A stretch of DNA of 58,333 nucleotides, taken from Candidatus Gastranaerophilales bacterium (GTDB lineage: Bacteria; Cyanobacteriota; Vampirovibrionia; Gastranaerophilales; Gastranaerophilaceae). Location of the stretch: assembly GCA_944326905.1 (NCBI GenBank), contig CALVFU010000006.1, positions 1-58,333 of the forward strand, given 5' to 3'. A program made the position numbers and the translations under genes. Positions 44,604 to 53,115 of the stretch are shown here, piece after piece (positions within the stretch are counted from its first letter, which is position 1; each line of letters begins with the position of its first letter). The notes under the pieces are model-generated. The model was not told the DNA's origin. It saw only the letters and a program-made list of their open reading frames with translations, and searched no databases.

Positions 44604-44852
44604 CTATTTGCTGCGTTTAATTAAATTCTCAGCAACAAGTTTATTATAAACCATCGCAGCATCATTAAGAACTTCTTGTTTTACTTCATCTTTTGATTTT
44701 TTAGGTAAATTAACTTTTGAGTTTTCTATCGGTTTTGAATTTAGTATTTTTAGTTCAATACTATTACGCTCTAATAACTTATTTACTAGATTTTTAGGAA
44801 TTTTTTTCCCTTGAAATTGAGCAGTATTTGATGATTGATTTGTAATATTCAT
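44604..44852 (-). CDS. Small protein with F-Q-G-K N-terminal leader
   Basis: 82 residues from the ATG at 44852, set by AAAGGGGA; an ATG 12 codons upstream lacks a site. MNITNQSSNTAQFQGKK shows the recurring leader ending in F-x-G-K. The rest is Lys/Asn/Glu-rich and helical, with no membrane segment and no known family. A near-palindrome of TGTTAC half-sites (44931-44950) lies between it and the divergent radical SAM gene. Confidence 0.65.
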   Translation of the reverse strand: MNITNQSSNTAQFQGKKIPKNLVNKLLERNSIELKILNSKPIENSKVNLPKKSKDEVKQEVLNDAAMVYNKLVAENLIKRSK

Positions 44853-44930
44853 ACATTCCCCTTTCTTGCTTACATAATCTACATACATATTAAAACAAAT
44901 AAAATTAAATAATTGCCCTCAAAAATAAAA

Positions 44931-44950
44931 ATGTTACGATTTTGTAACAT
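44931..44950. promoter_or_regulatory. ATGTTAC-N6-GTAACAT inverted repeat
   Basis: Perfect 7-bp arms around GATTTT in the divergent intergenic region. It uses the same half-site as 12791-12806 but with the opposite arm order. Confidence 0.35.
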
Positions 44951-45049
44951 TATGTTGGTAAAAAGAACTACAAGAATTGAATTATTAAAATAGATTTTCC
45001 CCTCTTGCCTATGATATTTGATGTGGGATAATAAAATTGGAGGGCGGTA

Positions 45050-45676
45050 ATGAATACCTTAGTTTATTCAATTGATAAATCCGAAAATCCTGAAACATTA
45101 TATGTAAATCTGACTAATGCATGCACAAATAACTGTGTTTTTTGTTTAAGAACACAAAAAGACGACATCTGCGGTAAAGAAATGTGGCTTGAGCATGAAA
45201 ATATTGCCCTTGAAGATATTATTGAACAGTTTAAACAATTTTCTACACCCAAAACAGTTTGTTTCTGCGGATATGGCGAGCCAATGATTAGATTCGAGCT
45301 CTTAAAAGCTTTTGCAAAGTATCTAAAAGACAATAACCCAAATATTTTCATCAGAGTAAATACTAACGGGCATGCTAATGCCATACATAAAAGAAACGTC
45401 CTCCCCGAATTAAAAGGGCTTGTTGATGAGTTTTCCGTAAGTTTAAACGGTGCTGATGAAGAAGAATATAACAGCTTATCCAAACCAAGAATTAGCAATG
45501 CGTATGATGAAGTGAAAAATTTTATTAAAGAAGCAGTAAATGAAGGTTTCAGTGTTACAGCAACCATTGTAACAGGTTTTATTAACGGAATCCCAAATAA
45601 AGAAAAGTGTAAAGAAATAGCCGCAGAACTCGGTGCAAAATTCAGAGCTAGAGAATTTATACCAAACGGGTATTAA
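45050..45676 (+). CDS. Radical SAM protein, TatD-associated type
   Basis: 208 residues. The cluster-binding triad is CTNNCVFC in LYVNLTNACTNNCVFCLRTQ, followed by the SAM-site GYGEPMIR (GGEP variant) and VNTNGHAN. Length and sequence style match the short radical SAM family that is often next to or fused with TatD-family DNases (TIGR04038-type). No TatD gene is present here. The substrate is unknown. GGAGGGCGG precedes the ATG. The next small gene begins 17 bp after its stop codon. Confidence 0.8.
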   Translation: MNTLVYSIDKSENPETLYVNLTNACTNNCVFCLRTQKDDICGKEMWLEHENIALEDIIEQFKQFSTPKTVCFCGYGEPMIRFELLKAFAKYLKDNNPNIFIRVNTNGHANAIHKRNVLPELKGLVDEFSVSLNGADEEEYNSLSKPRISNAYDEVKNFIKEAVNEGFSVTATIVTGFINGIPNKEKCKEIAAELGAKFRAREFIPNGY

Positions 45677-45693
45677 TTTTTGAAGGAATAACA

Positions 45694-46110
45694 ATGCAGG
45701 TTAATAGTATTACAAAATCACAATATAATTCTCCAGTATACAAAGGTAAAATTGATATTATACCCGGAGACTTGAGTTATGAACCTGTAAAATACTTAAG
45801 AAAGTCTTATAATGCTCTAGCTGAAATAATAAAAGACAAGCCCTTTAACTTTTATATAAGACAAAATCACAAAGATAAAACTGTTAGTGTTATTGCTCAA
45901 AAAGAAAAAGATTATTTAAAAAATAGAGGAATACGAACAGAGGGAGTATTTTCTGCTTCTGAGGATTTGTATAAAGAAGCAGCTATTGGTGCTGCATGTA
46001 CTTATGAAGATTTATCTTATAATACCTCAAATTCTCTGGTAAAAAAAATAAAGAATCTTTTTTGCAAAACACAATTCAAGTTTAAATTAAATAAGCGCAG
46101 TAATGCATAA
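45694..46110 (+). CDS. Small protein with Y-K-G-K N-terminal leader
   Basis: 138 residues, no known family. MQVNSITKSQYNSPVYKGK shows the leader motif shared with other lineage-specific proteins here. The body is Lys/Tyr/Asn-rich, mixed alpha/beta by composition, ending in a very basic tail (KIKNLFCKTQFKFKLNKRS). GAAGGA precedes the ATG. It lies between the radical SAM gene and the acetyl-CoA synthetase gene on the same strand. Confidence 0.65.
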   Translation: MQVNSITKSQYNSPVYKGKIDIIPGDLSYEPVKYLRKSYNALAEIIKDKPFNFYIRQNHKDKTVSVIAQKEKDYLKNRGIRTEGVFSASEDLYKEAAIGAACTYEDLSYNTSNSLVKKIKNLFCKTQFKFKLNKRSNA

Positions 46111-46132
46111 ATAAAGAAAGGACAAAGATAAG

Positions 46133-48292
46133 ATGAACGCATTAGACAAGATCATGAAACCTAAATCCATCGCGGTTATCGGAGCTTCTACAAAAGAACA
46201 TACGATTGGTTCCGATTTAATGAAAAGACTGCAAGAGTATAAATTTAACGGAAAAATTTACCCGGTAAACCCTAAAGGCGGAATAATAGAAGGACGCCAA
46301 GCATATACTTCGGTTTTAGAAGTTCCAGGAGAAATAGATTTAGCAATTATTGTTGTAAATGCGAAATTTGTATTATCAACACTTGATCAATGCCACGAAA
46401 AAGGTATCAAAGGTGTATGTATAATTACAGCAGGATTTAAAGAAACAGGCGCTGAAGGAGCCGAACTTGAAAAACAATTAGTTGCAAAACTAAAAGAATA
46501 CGGTATGAGATGTGTGGGACCTAACTGCCTTGGCGTTGTAAATACTCACCCGGATATCAGAATGGACGGATGCTTTGCAGAAAGTCTGCCGGAACGCGGT
46601 AATATTGGATTTGTGTCTCAATCAGGAGCTTTAGGCGGCGGTATTTTAAATATTTTAAAAGACCTTAACCTTGGTTTTGCTCAATTTATTTCTATCGGCA
46701 ACCAGGCTGATGTTAATGCTGAAACAGCTATTGAGTACTGGGAAAACGATGATGATGTTAAGCAAATTCTTCTTTACATGGAATCAATCCAAAATCCGGC
46801 TAATTTCAGAAAGCTTGCATCAAGGGTAAGTAAGAAGAAACCTATTTTGGCATTAAAATCAGGACGCTCAGCTGCCGGAGCATCTGCCGCATCTTCTCAC
46901 ACAGGCTCACTTGCAGGTGCTGATAAAGCAGCTGCAGCACTTTTACAGCAATCTGGTGTAATTAGAGAATTTTCTCTTCAAAACTTGTTTGAAACAGCAA
47001 AAGTTTTTGCAAATTGTCCAATACCAAAGGGCGACAGAGTTGCAATTATTACTAACTCCGGCGGTCCCGGAATTATGGCTACCGATGCAGTATGTGAGTA
47101 CGGTATGCAAATGGCAAAAATTACTGATGAAACAAAAGCAAAATTAAGAAGTTTCCTGCCTGCAGCAGCATCAGTTAAAAACCCTATCGATATGATTGCA
47201 TCAGCACCTATCGAACACTATAAGCAAACTTTAGAGACCGTTATAGCTGATGAAAACGTTGATATGATTATTACAATCTATCTTCCATTCCTCGGATTGA
47301 AAGATATTGATGTAGCACAAGCCTTGATGGAAATTAAAGCTAAGAACCCGCAAAAACCTATTATTGGTGTGTTTATGACAAAGAACGAATTTTTTACAAA
47401 AATATCCGATATGGATGTTAATATGCCGTTCTTTATGTATGCAGAACAAGCAGCAGACGGATTAAACAGACTTAACCAACAAAGATTGTGGATGGAAAGA
47501 CCTGAAGGTAAAATTCCTTGCTACGATGTAGACAGGGCAAAAGTTGAAAAAATTATTGCTAAATCAGTTTCAGAAGGCAGAGCACAACTTACTACTTTAG
47601 AATCAATTGACGTCCTTCAAGCGTATGGCATCAGAGCTTGTAAATATGGTTTAGCTACTAACGAAGACGAAGTTGTAAATCTCGGTAACTCAATCGGCTA
47701 CCCTGTTGTAATGAAAATGACTTCTAAAACTACCTCTCACAAAACGGATGTAGGCGGTGTAAGAGTTAATATTAAATCAGAAGAACAATTAAGAGCTGAA
47801 TACAAAGATCTCCTTGCTAAGCTTGAAGAGAAAGGACTTCTTGAGGGCCTGGAAGGTGTAATTATCCAAGAAATGGTAAAAGGGAACAGAGAAATGGTCT
47901 GCGGTATTGCAACAGACCCTCAGTACGGTCCTATGATGATGTTCGGTTTAGGCGGAGTATTCGTTGAAGTTATGAAAGATGTAACCTTTAGAGTTGCGCC
48001 ATTAACCGATGTTGATGCCATAGAAATGATTAAATCCGTAAAAGCGTACAAACTATTAGAAGGCGCAAGAGGCACTAAACCTGCTCAAATCAATCAAATT
48101 CAAGAAACTCTGTTAAGGCTTTCTCAGTTAGTATCTGATTTCAAATACATTGACGAGTTAGATATTAACCCGCTGTTAATTTCTGAATCGACAGGGGAAG
48201 GTATAGCTGTTGACGGACGTATAAAAGTAAGACTTGAAGAAGCACAAAAAGCTTTAAACACTTCTTGCTCAGCATGTTCGCTTTGCAACTAA
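46133..48292 (+). CDS. ADP-forming acetyl-CoA synthetase (acetate-CoA ligase family)
   Basis: 719 residues, alpha and beta subunits fused. It converts acetyl-CoA (or another acyl-CoA), ADP and phosphate to acid and ATP, a fermentative ATP-yielding step. Order: CoA-binding Rossmann domain (KSIAVIGASTKEHTIGSDLM), flavodoxin-like ligase domains with the phospho-His loop SSHTGSLAG, then a C-terminal ATP-grasp (YPVVMKMTSKTTSHKTDVGGV, ELDINPLL). The tail ends in CSACSLCN, a Cys-x-x-Cys-x-x-Cys motif not expected in the family. AGAAAGGACAAAG precedes the ATG. Confidence 0.9.
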   Translation: MNALDKIMKPKSIAVIGASTKEHTIGSDLMKRLQEYKFNGKIYPVNPKGGIIEGRQAYTSVLEVPGEIDLAIIVVNAKFVLSTLDQCHEKGIKGVCIITAGFKETGAEGAELEKQLVAKLKEYGMRCVGPNCLGVVNTHPDIRMDGCFAESLPERGNIGFVSQSGALGGGILNILKDLNLGFAQFISIGNQADVNAETAIEYWENDDDVKQILLYMESIQNPANFRKLASRVSKKKPILALKSGRSAAGASAASSHTGSLAGADKAAAALLQQSGVIREFSLQNLFETAKVFANCPIPKGDRVAIITNSGGPGIMATDAVCEYGMQMAKITDETKAKLRSFLPAAASVKNPIDMIASAPIEHYKQTLETVIADENVDMIITIYLPFLGLKDIDVAQALMEIKAKNPQKPIIGVFMTKNEFFTKISDMDVNMPFFMYAEQAADGLNRLNQQRLWMERPEGKIPCYDVDRAKVEKIIAKSVSEGRAQLTTLESIDVLQAYGIRACKYGLATNEDEVVNLGNSIGYPVVMKMTSKTTSHKTDVGGVRVNIKSEEQLRAEYKDLLAKLEEKGLLEGLEGVIIQEMVKGNREMVCGIATDPQYGPMMMFGLGGVFVEVMKDVTFRVAPLTDVDAIEMIKSVKAYKLLEGARGTKPAQINQIQETLLRLSQLVSDFKYIDELDINPLLISESTGEGIAVDGRIKVRLEEAQKALNTSCSACSLCN

Positions 48293-48304
48293 AAAAATAA
48301 TAAA

Positions 48305-48344
48305 AAAGAGGGCGTTGATTTAATAATCAACGCCCTCTTTTTGT
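48305..48344. terminator. Bidirectional terminator between the acetyl-CoA synthetase gene and dnaE
   Basis: AAAGAGGGCGTTGAT, a short loop, and its complement, with T-runs outward on both strands. It serves the convergent genes on either side. Confidence 0.9.
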
Positions 48345-48403
48345 CTGCTTTATTTACTATTTAGAAGATAACATATACAAAACTTAAATCCCTATACATT
48401 TAA

Positions 48404-51400
48404 TTATTTATCCATTGATTTTATAGAAACAGCAGCTTTGTCTTTAAAAATACGATTAATCTTACTAACCAAGTCATTTGATGCGTTAACCCAAAACATA
48501 GACGCCGTAAGAATTTTACATTCTTCATCACATGGTGATATTACCACTGGATCTGAACCTTTAAATTCTACAAATATATCTTTTAGAGCACAAAGCTCTT
48601 CATACTTAAATTCATCAAGCAAATTAACGGTGACAAGATTAGAGTTTTCAACTGTTTTTACATTATCAACAATAACACTTGTCTGATCTTCTTCGCGATG
48701 CTGAACTTTTCCTGATATAATTACTTTCTGTTCAGGCTGGAGCATTTCACCAAATTCAGCAAGCTTATTATTAAAACAAACGACTTCAACTTTTCCGGTC
48801 AAATCTTCAAGAGTCATAAACCTTAAAAATTTTGTAGGATCTTTTTTGGTAGGAATTTGCCTTGCTGTTGTAATCAGTCCGCAAATAGTAACAGCTTCAT
48901 CTGCTTTTATATCTTTTAATTCAGATATCTTATGAGTCATTAAAAACGGCAGTTTATCTCTTATACTAAATAATGGGTGTGAAGTTACATAAAAACCTAA
49001 AAACTCTTTTTCAAAAGATTGTATTTGTTTATCATCATACTCTTCATCTGACCCGCCCAATTGATAAACTGATTGAGAAAAACTATCATCTCCGCCTAAA
49101 GACGCAAACAGACTTACCTGCCCCATGGCTTTTTCTTTAGCTTCTTTAGCAGCTGAGGACAATATATATTCCATATTATCAAGAAGCTGTTTTCTGCTTT
49201 TTTCGATATTAGAAAACGCACCTGCTTTAATTAACCCCTCTAAAAGACGTTTATTTACCAATTTTGAATCAAGCCTTTTACAGAAATCAAAAATATTTTT
49301 AAACTCTCCGTTTGCTTCACGTTCTTTAATAATTTCTTCGACTACACCCTCTCCAACCTGTTTAATTGCGGCAAGCCCAAACCTTATATCATGCCCGTCA
49401 GGGGTATACTCTAAGAAAGATTTGTTAATATCAGGAGGCAGAACTTTTATCCCATATCTTTGAGCTTCTTCTATATATGACTGTGTTTTATCCTGATCTC
49501 CGGCAACAGAGGAAAGAAGCGAGGCAAGATATTCCACAGGATAATGACATTTAAGATAAGCTGTCTGGTAAGCAACAAAAGCATACGCTGCAGAGTGCGA
49601 CCTGTTAAAACAGTAAGTCGCAAATTTTTCTATTTGATCAAATAATGCTGTAGCATCTTTAGCACTCATTCCATGGCGTGCAGAATTAGTAATAAACTTT
49701 TCTTTCTGAGCAGCCATCTCTTCCAGTTTCTTTTTTCCCATCATACGCCGAACCATATCAGCTTGACCGAGCGTATAATCAGCAAGGACTTGGAAGATTT
49801 GCATAATCTGCTCTTGATAAACAATCGTCCCGTATGTATCCTTTAATACAGGCTCTAAAAGAGGGTGTGCGTATGTGATTTGCTGTCTGCCGTGTTTACG
49901 TTCAACGAAATCAGCCACCATGCCAGAGCCAAGAGGTCCTGGGCGAAAAAGTGCAACAAGCGCGCCTAAATCTTCAAACACGTCCGGTTTTAGATCTCTA
50001 ACCAGCTTCTTCATCCCGGAGGATTCAAGCTGAAAGACACCATCTGTATCTCCTTTAATTAACATATCATAGGTCGGTTTATCATCCAGCGGAATTTTAT
50101 TAATTTCTAAATCTATACCCTGGCAGCGCTTTATCAATTTTACCGTCTTAGAAATCATAGTTAAGTTTCTAAGTCCAAGAAAATCCATTTTTAACAAGCC
50201 CAATTTTTCGAGGTTTGCCATTGGATATTCAGTAATGATAATTCCTTCTTTTGAGGGCTGCACCGGCACAATTTCGTCTAACGGCATGTGTGAAATAATA
50301 ACACCCGCCGCGTGCATTCCTATATTGTTTTTAATACCCTCAATTGATTTTGCCATATCAACCAAGCGTTTAACCTGTTCATCAGAATCATAAAGCTCTT
50401 TTAATTCCATGCCCGGCTGGAGAGCATCATCAATCTTTGCACCCGGTGTTGCCGGAATAAGCGACGCCCATTTATTAGAAAGCGCATATTCAATACCAAA
50501 AACGCGGGCAACACCTTTCATGGCAGCACGTGCAGCGAATGTACCAAAAGTTATAATTTGGCAGACTTTATCGGCTCCATATTTTTGCGTAACGTAATCA
50601 ATAACCTCGCCGCGGCGCTCGATGCAAAAATCAATATCTACATCTGGCATACTATAACGTTCAGGGTTTAAAAACCTTTCAAACAATAAATTATGCGCAA
50701 TCGGATCCAAGTCTGTTATACCAAGTGCGTAGGCAACAACACTGCCGGCTGCTGATCCTCTCCCCGGGCCTACCGGGATATCATGTGTTTTAGCAAAATT
50801 AATAAAATCCCAGGTTATAAGGAAGTATGCCGAAAACCCCATTTGTTCTATAATACCAAGCTCATATTTAACCCTGTCAAGAATATTTTGCGGAACATCC
50901 TCACCGTAGCGAGCCTGACAGCCTTTATGCACCAAATAATTTAAGTATGACTCAATTGTATACCCGGAAGGTACTTCATAATGAGGAAGAGGGCTCTTTC
51001 CAAATTCAATAATAAGATGGCACTGTTCAGCAATATCAACCGTATTTTGAATACATTTATCAAACGTCTCTGCATCCATCCAGCTAAATGCATCACGCAA
51101 TTCATCCGCTGTTTTTACATAAAATTCGTTATTAGGGAAATGCATTCTATGTTCATCTGATTTAAGCGCATTTGTCTGCAAGCATAACAACGTATCATGA
51201 AAATCAGCATCTGCTTTATTTAAATAGTGTGAGTCATTTGTAATAACCGTTTTTATATCAAGTTCCTGAGCAAGCTTTAAAAGCATCGGGTTTGTTTTTT
51301 TCTGCTCCGGCAGCCCATGATCTTGAAGTTCTATATAATAATCATCCTTAAAAATTTCTTTAAATCGTAATGCAGCTGCTTTTGCTCCATCATAATCATC

Positions 51401-51850
51401 TCTTATGAGGTTTTTTAAGACCTCGCCGCCAAGACATGCCGATAAACATACCAAACCTTTTGAATATGTTTTTATTAAATCAAGGTTAATCCGCGGCTTA
51501 TAATAAAAACCTTTGCAATGCGCCGTTGAAACCAGCTTGATAAGATTCATATAGCCATCTTTATCTTTAGCTAAAAGTACAAGGTGATAAAGAGGATTAT
51601 CGTTAGGATTTTTCTCTGTTATATCTCCGTCATGAACATAAAACTCACAACCAATAATAGGTTTTATCCCTGCTTCTTTACAATTAAGATACAGGTCTAT
51701 TGCACCATACATAACCCCATGATCTGTTATTGCAACAGCGGGCATATTATGCTCTTTTGCAAACTTACATAAATCTTTAACTTTTATTGCACCATCCAAA
51801 AGAGAATACTCTGTGTGCAAGTGCAGCGGTACATATTGTCGTTCATCCAT
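48404..51850 (-). CDS. dnaE: DNA polymerase III alpha subunit
   Basis: 1148 residues, usual length. Replicative polymerase, C family. The N-terminal PHP domain opens with LHLHTEYSLLDGAIK and AITDHGVMYG. The palm catalytic Asp pair sits in PDVDIDFCIERRGEVI. GRGSAAGSVVAYALGITD, FERFLNPER, HAAGVIIS and FRPGPLGSGM follow; an OB domain lies near the C-terminus. There is no Shine-Dalgarno sequence. An extended -10 (TGC-TAAATT, 51865-51857) ends 6 nt before the ATG, pointing to a leaderless transcript besides read-through from the two upstream genes. Confidence 0.97.
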   Translation of the reverse strand: MDERQYVPLHLHTEYSLLDGAIKVKDLCKFAKEHNMPAVAITDHGVMYGAIDLYLNCKEAGIKPIIGCEFYVHDGDITEKNPNDNPLYHLVLLAKDKDGYMNLIKLVSTAHCKGFYYKPRINLDLIKTYSKGLVCLSACLGGEVLKNLIRDDYDGAKAAALRFKEIFKDDYYIELQDHGLPEQKKTNPMLLKLAQELDIKTVITNDSHYLNKADADFHDTLLCLQTNALKSDEHRMHFPNNEFYVKTADELRDAFSWMDAETFDKCIQNTVDIAEQCHLIIEFGKSPLPHYEVPSGYTIESYLNYLVHKGCQARYGEDVPQNILDRVKYELGIIEQMGFSAYFLITWDFINFAKTHDIPVGPGRGSAAGSVVAYALGITDLDPIAHNLLFERFLNPERYSMPDVDIDFCIERRGEVIDYVTQKYGADKVCQIITFGTFAARAAMKGVARVFGIEYALSNKWASLIPATPGAKIDDALQPGMELKELYDSDEQVKRLVDMAKSIEGIKNNIGMHAAGVIISHMPLDEIVPVQPSKEGIIITEYPMANLEKLGLLKMDFLGLRNLTMISKTVKLIKRCQGIDLEINKIPLDDKPTYDMLIKGDTDGVFQLESSGMKKLVRDLKPDVFEDLGALVALFRPGPLGSGMVADFVERKHGRQQITYAHPLLEPVLKDTYGTIVYQEQIMQIFQVLADYTLGQADMVRRMMGKKKLEEMAAQKEKFITNSARHGMSAKDATALFDQIEKFATYCFNRSHSAAYAFVAYQTAYLKCHYPVEYLASLLSSVAGDQDKTQSYIEEAQRYGIKVLPPDINKSFLEYTPDGHDIRFGLAAIKQVGEGVVEEIIKEREANGEFKNIFDFCKRLDSKLVNKRLLEGLIKAGAFSNIEKSRKQLLDNMEYILSSAAKEAKEKAMGQVSLFASLGGDDSFSQSVYQLGGSDEEYDDKQIQSFEKEFLGFYVTSHPLFSIRDKLPFLMTHKISELKDIKADEAVTICGLITTARQIPTKKDPTKFLRFMTLEDLTGKVEVVCFNNKLAEFGEMLQPEQKVIISGKVQHREEDQTSVIVDNVKTVENSNLVTVNLLDEFKYEELCALKDIFVEFKGSDPVVISPCDEECKILTASMFWVNASNDLVSKINRIFKDKAAVSIKSMDK

Positions 51851-51896
51851 AATTCTAATTTAGCACAGTTGATGTTTAACTTTTGTAAAACTTTTA

Positions 51897-52502
51897 TTAT
51901 TCTGCATCCTCACTAACAACTTCTTTAGCCGGCTTAAGCAGAGATTTTCTTTTCTTATAAAGAATTATGAAGAAAACAACTATAACAAGCGATACCACAA
52001 TAATAATTAATTCTAAATATTGTTTAATCCATGCACCAAAAAACATTAATACTATACTTACAAGAAAAAATCTTGCACCTCTGCCAATTAAACTTACTAT
52101 AAAAAACTGCCAAAAGTTCATGTTAAGTATTCCGCTTGAGATAGTAAATATTTTATAAGGGATAGGTGTAAACGCAGAGAAAAATACCGCAATAGAGCCA
52201 TACTGATTATAAAGTTTCTCTACCGACTCAAATTTATCTTTATGATTTCTAAAAAGAAAATTAAAAGCCGGCCTGCCTCCCCAATATCCTATACCATACC
52301 CTATTGCTCCGCCGACTGCTGAAGCTAATGTACAAATAAACGCATAAAATAACGCTTTTTCCGGCTTTGCAAGAGCCATAAATATCAGCAGAAAATCAGG
52401 CGGCGGTATTAAGAAGAAACTCTCTATACAAGAATTAAGAGCCAGCCCCCATACGCCCATTGATTTAAAAAATTCCACTATATTTATCATTAAATCATGC
52501 AT
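51897..52502 (-). CDS. VTT/DedA-type membrane protein (YqaA-like)
   Basis: 201 residues with four to five membrane segments. The VTT (SNARE-associated) signature is visible: ESFFLIPPPDFLLIFMAL, SAVGGAIGYGIGYWGG, FSAFTPIPYKIFTISSGIL and IGRGARFFLV. DedA-family proteins are implicated in polyprenyl-phosphate or phospholipid flipping and membrane homeostasis. GGAGG precedes the ATG. It lies between the S4 gene and dnaE, all on the minus strand. Confidence 0.85.
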   Translation of the reverse strand: MHDLMINIVEFFKSMGVWGLALNSCIESFFLIPPPDFLLIFMALAKPEKALFYAFICTLASAVGGAIGYGIGYWGGRPAFNFLFRNHKDKFESVEKLYNQYGSIAVFFSAFTPIPYKIFTISSGILNMNFWQFFIVSLIGRGARFFLVSIVLMFFGAWIKQYLELIIIVVSLVIVVFFIILYKKRKSLLKPAKEVVSEDAE

Positions 52503-52521
52503 TTACTTACCTCCAGTAACG

Positions 52522-52764
52522 CTAAATTTTCTCATAAAGAGTCTCTGCTTCCTGAACACTTACATTTCCTGCAGGAATCTTTACAACACGGACTTTAAGT
52601 GTACTATTAGCGTATTCTATCTCTAAAATATCATTTTCTTTTAACTGCTTAGCCGGTTTTGCAGGATTCCCATTAACAAAAACTCTGCCGCTTTCTGAAA
52701 CCGTATTTGCTACCGTCCGGCGTTTTATCAGTCTTGACACCTTTAAAAATTTATCTAAACGCAA
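52522..52764 (-). CDS. S4-domain RNA-binding protein, RqcP/HslR-like
   Basis: 80 residues from a TTG at 52764. AGGAGA (52774-52779) lies 9 nt upstream, and the resulting MRLDKFLKVSRLIKRRTVA matches the usual N-terminus of the family, whereas the ATG eight codons earlier does not. A single S4 domain (about 1-60) includes GRVFVNGNPAKPAKQLKENDILEI. RqcP-type proteins assist ribosome quality control on stalled 50S subunits. HslR-like heat-shock proteins are the alternative. Confidence 0.85.
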   Translation of the reverse strand: MRLDKFLKVSRLIKRRTVANTVSESGRVFVNGNPAKPAKQLKENDILEIEYANSTLKVRVVKIPAGNVSVQEAETLYEKI

Positions 52765-52817
52765 TTTATATGTTCTCCTGTCTATCATATATTATACTCT
52801 AAAAGTTTTCACCCCTC

Positions 52818-52846
52818 TTGACAATTGAATATACCTATATCATAAT
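52818..52846 (+). promoter_or_regulatory. Consensus promoter of the candidate ncRNA
   Basis: A perfect TTGACA (52818-52823), 17-bp spacer, CATAAT (52841-52846). It is the best -35 box seen in the window. No coding frame follows. Confidence 0.7.
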
Positions 52847-52851
52847 CAAAG

Positions 52852-52962
52852 CATGATTATCACACTGCGAAAATCTAAAATAACGTTCTGAGGCTTGTTT
52901 TTTTTTTCAAACACGTTATATCTAGCAGTGTAAAAAATAAGACCTCATAGAAGGTCTTTTTT
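52852..52962 (+). ncRNA. Candidate structured noncoding RNA, about 110 nt
   Basis: It begins 5-7 nt after a consensus promoter and ends in a rho-independent terminator (AAGACC, eight bases, GGTCTT, then T; 52939-52962). Between them, ACACTGC (52862-52868) pairs with GCAGTGT (52925-52931), an asymmetric internal loop follows, then TAACGT (52881-52886) pairs with ACGTTA (52913-52918), closing over a loop with a T10 tract. It makes one long interrupted hairpin plus a terminator. No open frame with a start of useful length was seen. The rod-with-bubble form recalls 6S RNA but it is shorter, and sequence identity to 6S is not claimed. Confidence 0.6.
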
Positions 52963-52972
52963 AGTGTAAATA

Positions 52973-52991
52973 ATTGTAAATTTTTTACAAT
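52973..52991. promoter_or_regulatory. ATTGTAAA-TTT-TTTACAAT palindrome
   Basis: Perfect 8-bp arms and a 3-bp centre, between the ncRNA terminator and the 53116 gene, about 125 bp upstream of its ATG. It is a possible operator. Confidence 0.3.
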
Positions 52992-53115
52992 CATAAGTCA
53001 AAAAATAAATTTATAGTTTTTAACAATATTGGAAAGGTAAAATAACGGATATGAAACGACGACAAAACAATAATGCAGTTTAGGTTAGTTTTAGTAGTCA
53101 AGAAAAGGAATTGTA

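Noticed and set aside
52898..52907. The T10 tract in the candidate ncRNA as the terminator itself.
   Set aside because: No stable stem ends just before it, while a standard terminator lies 40 nt further on and the tract sits in the loop between matching arms.
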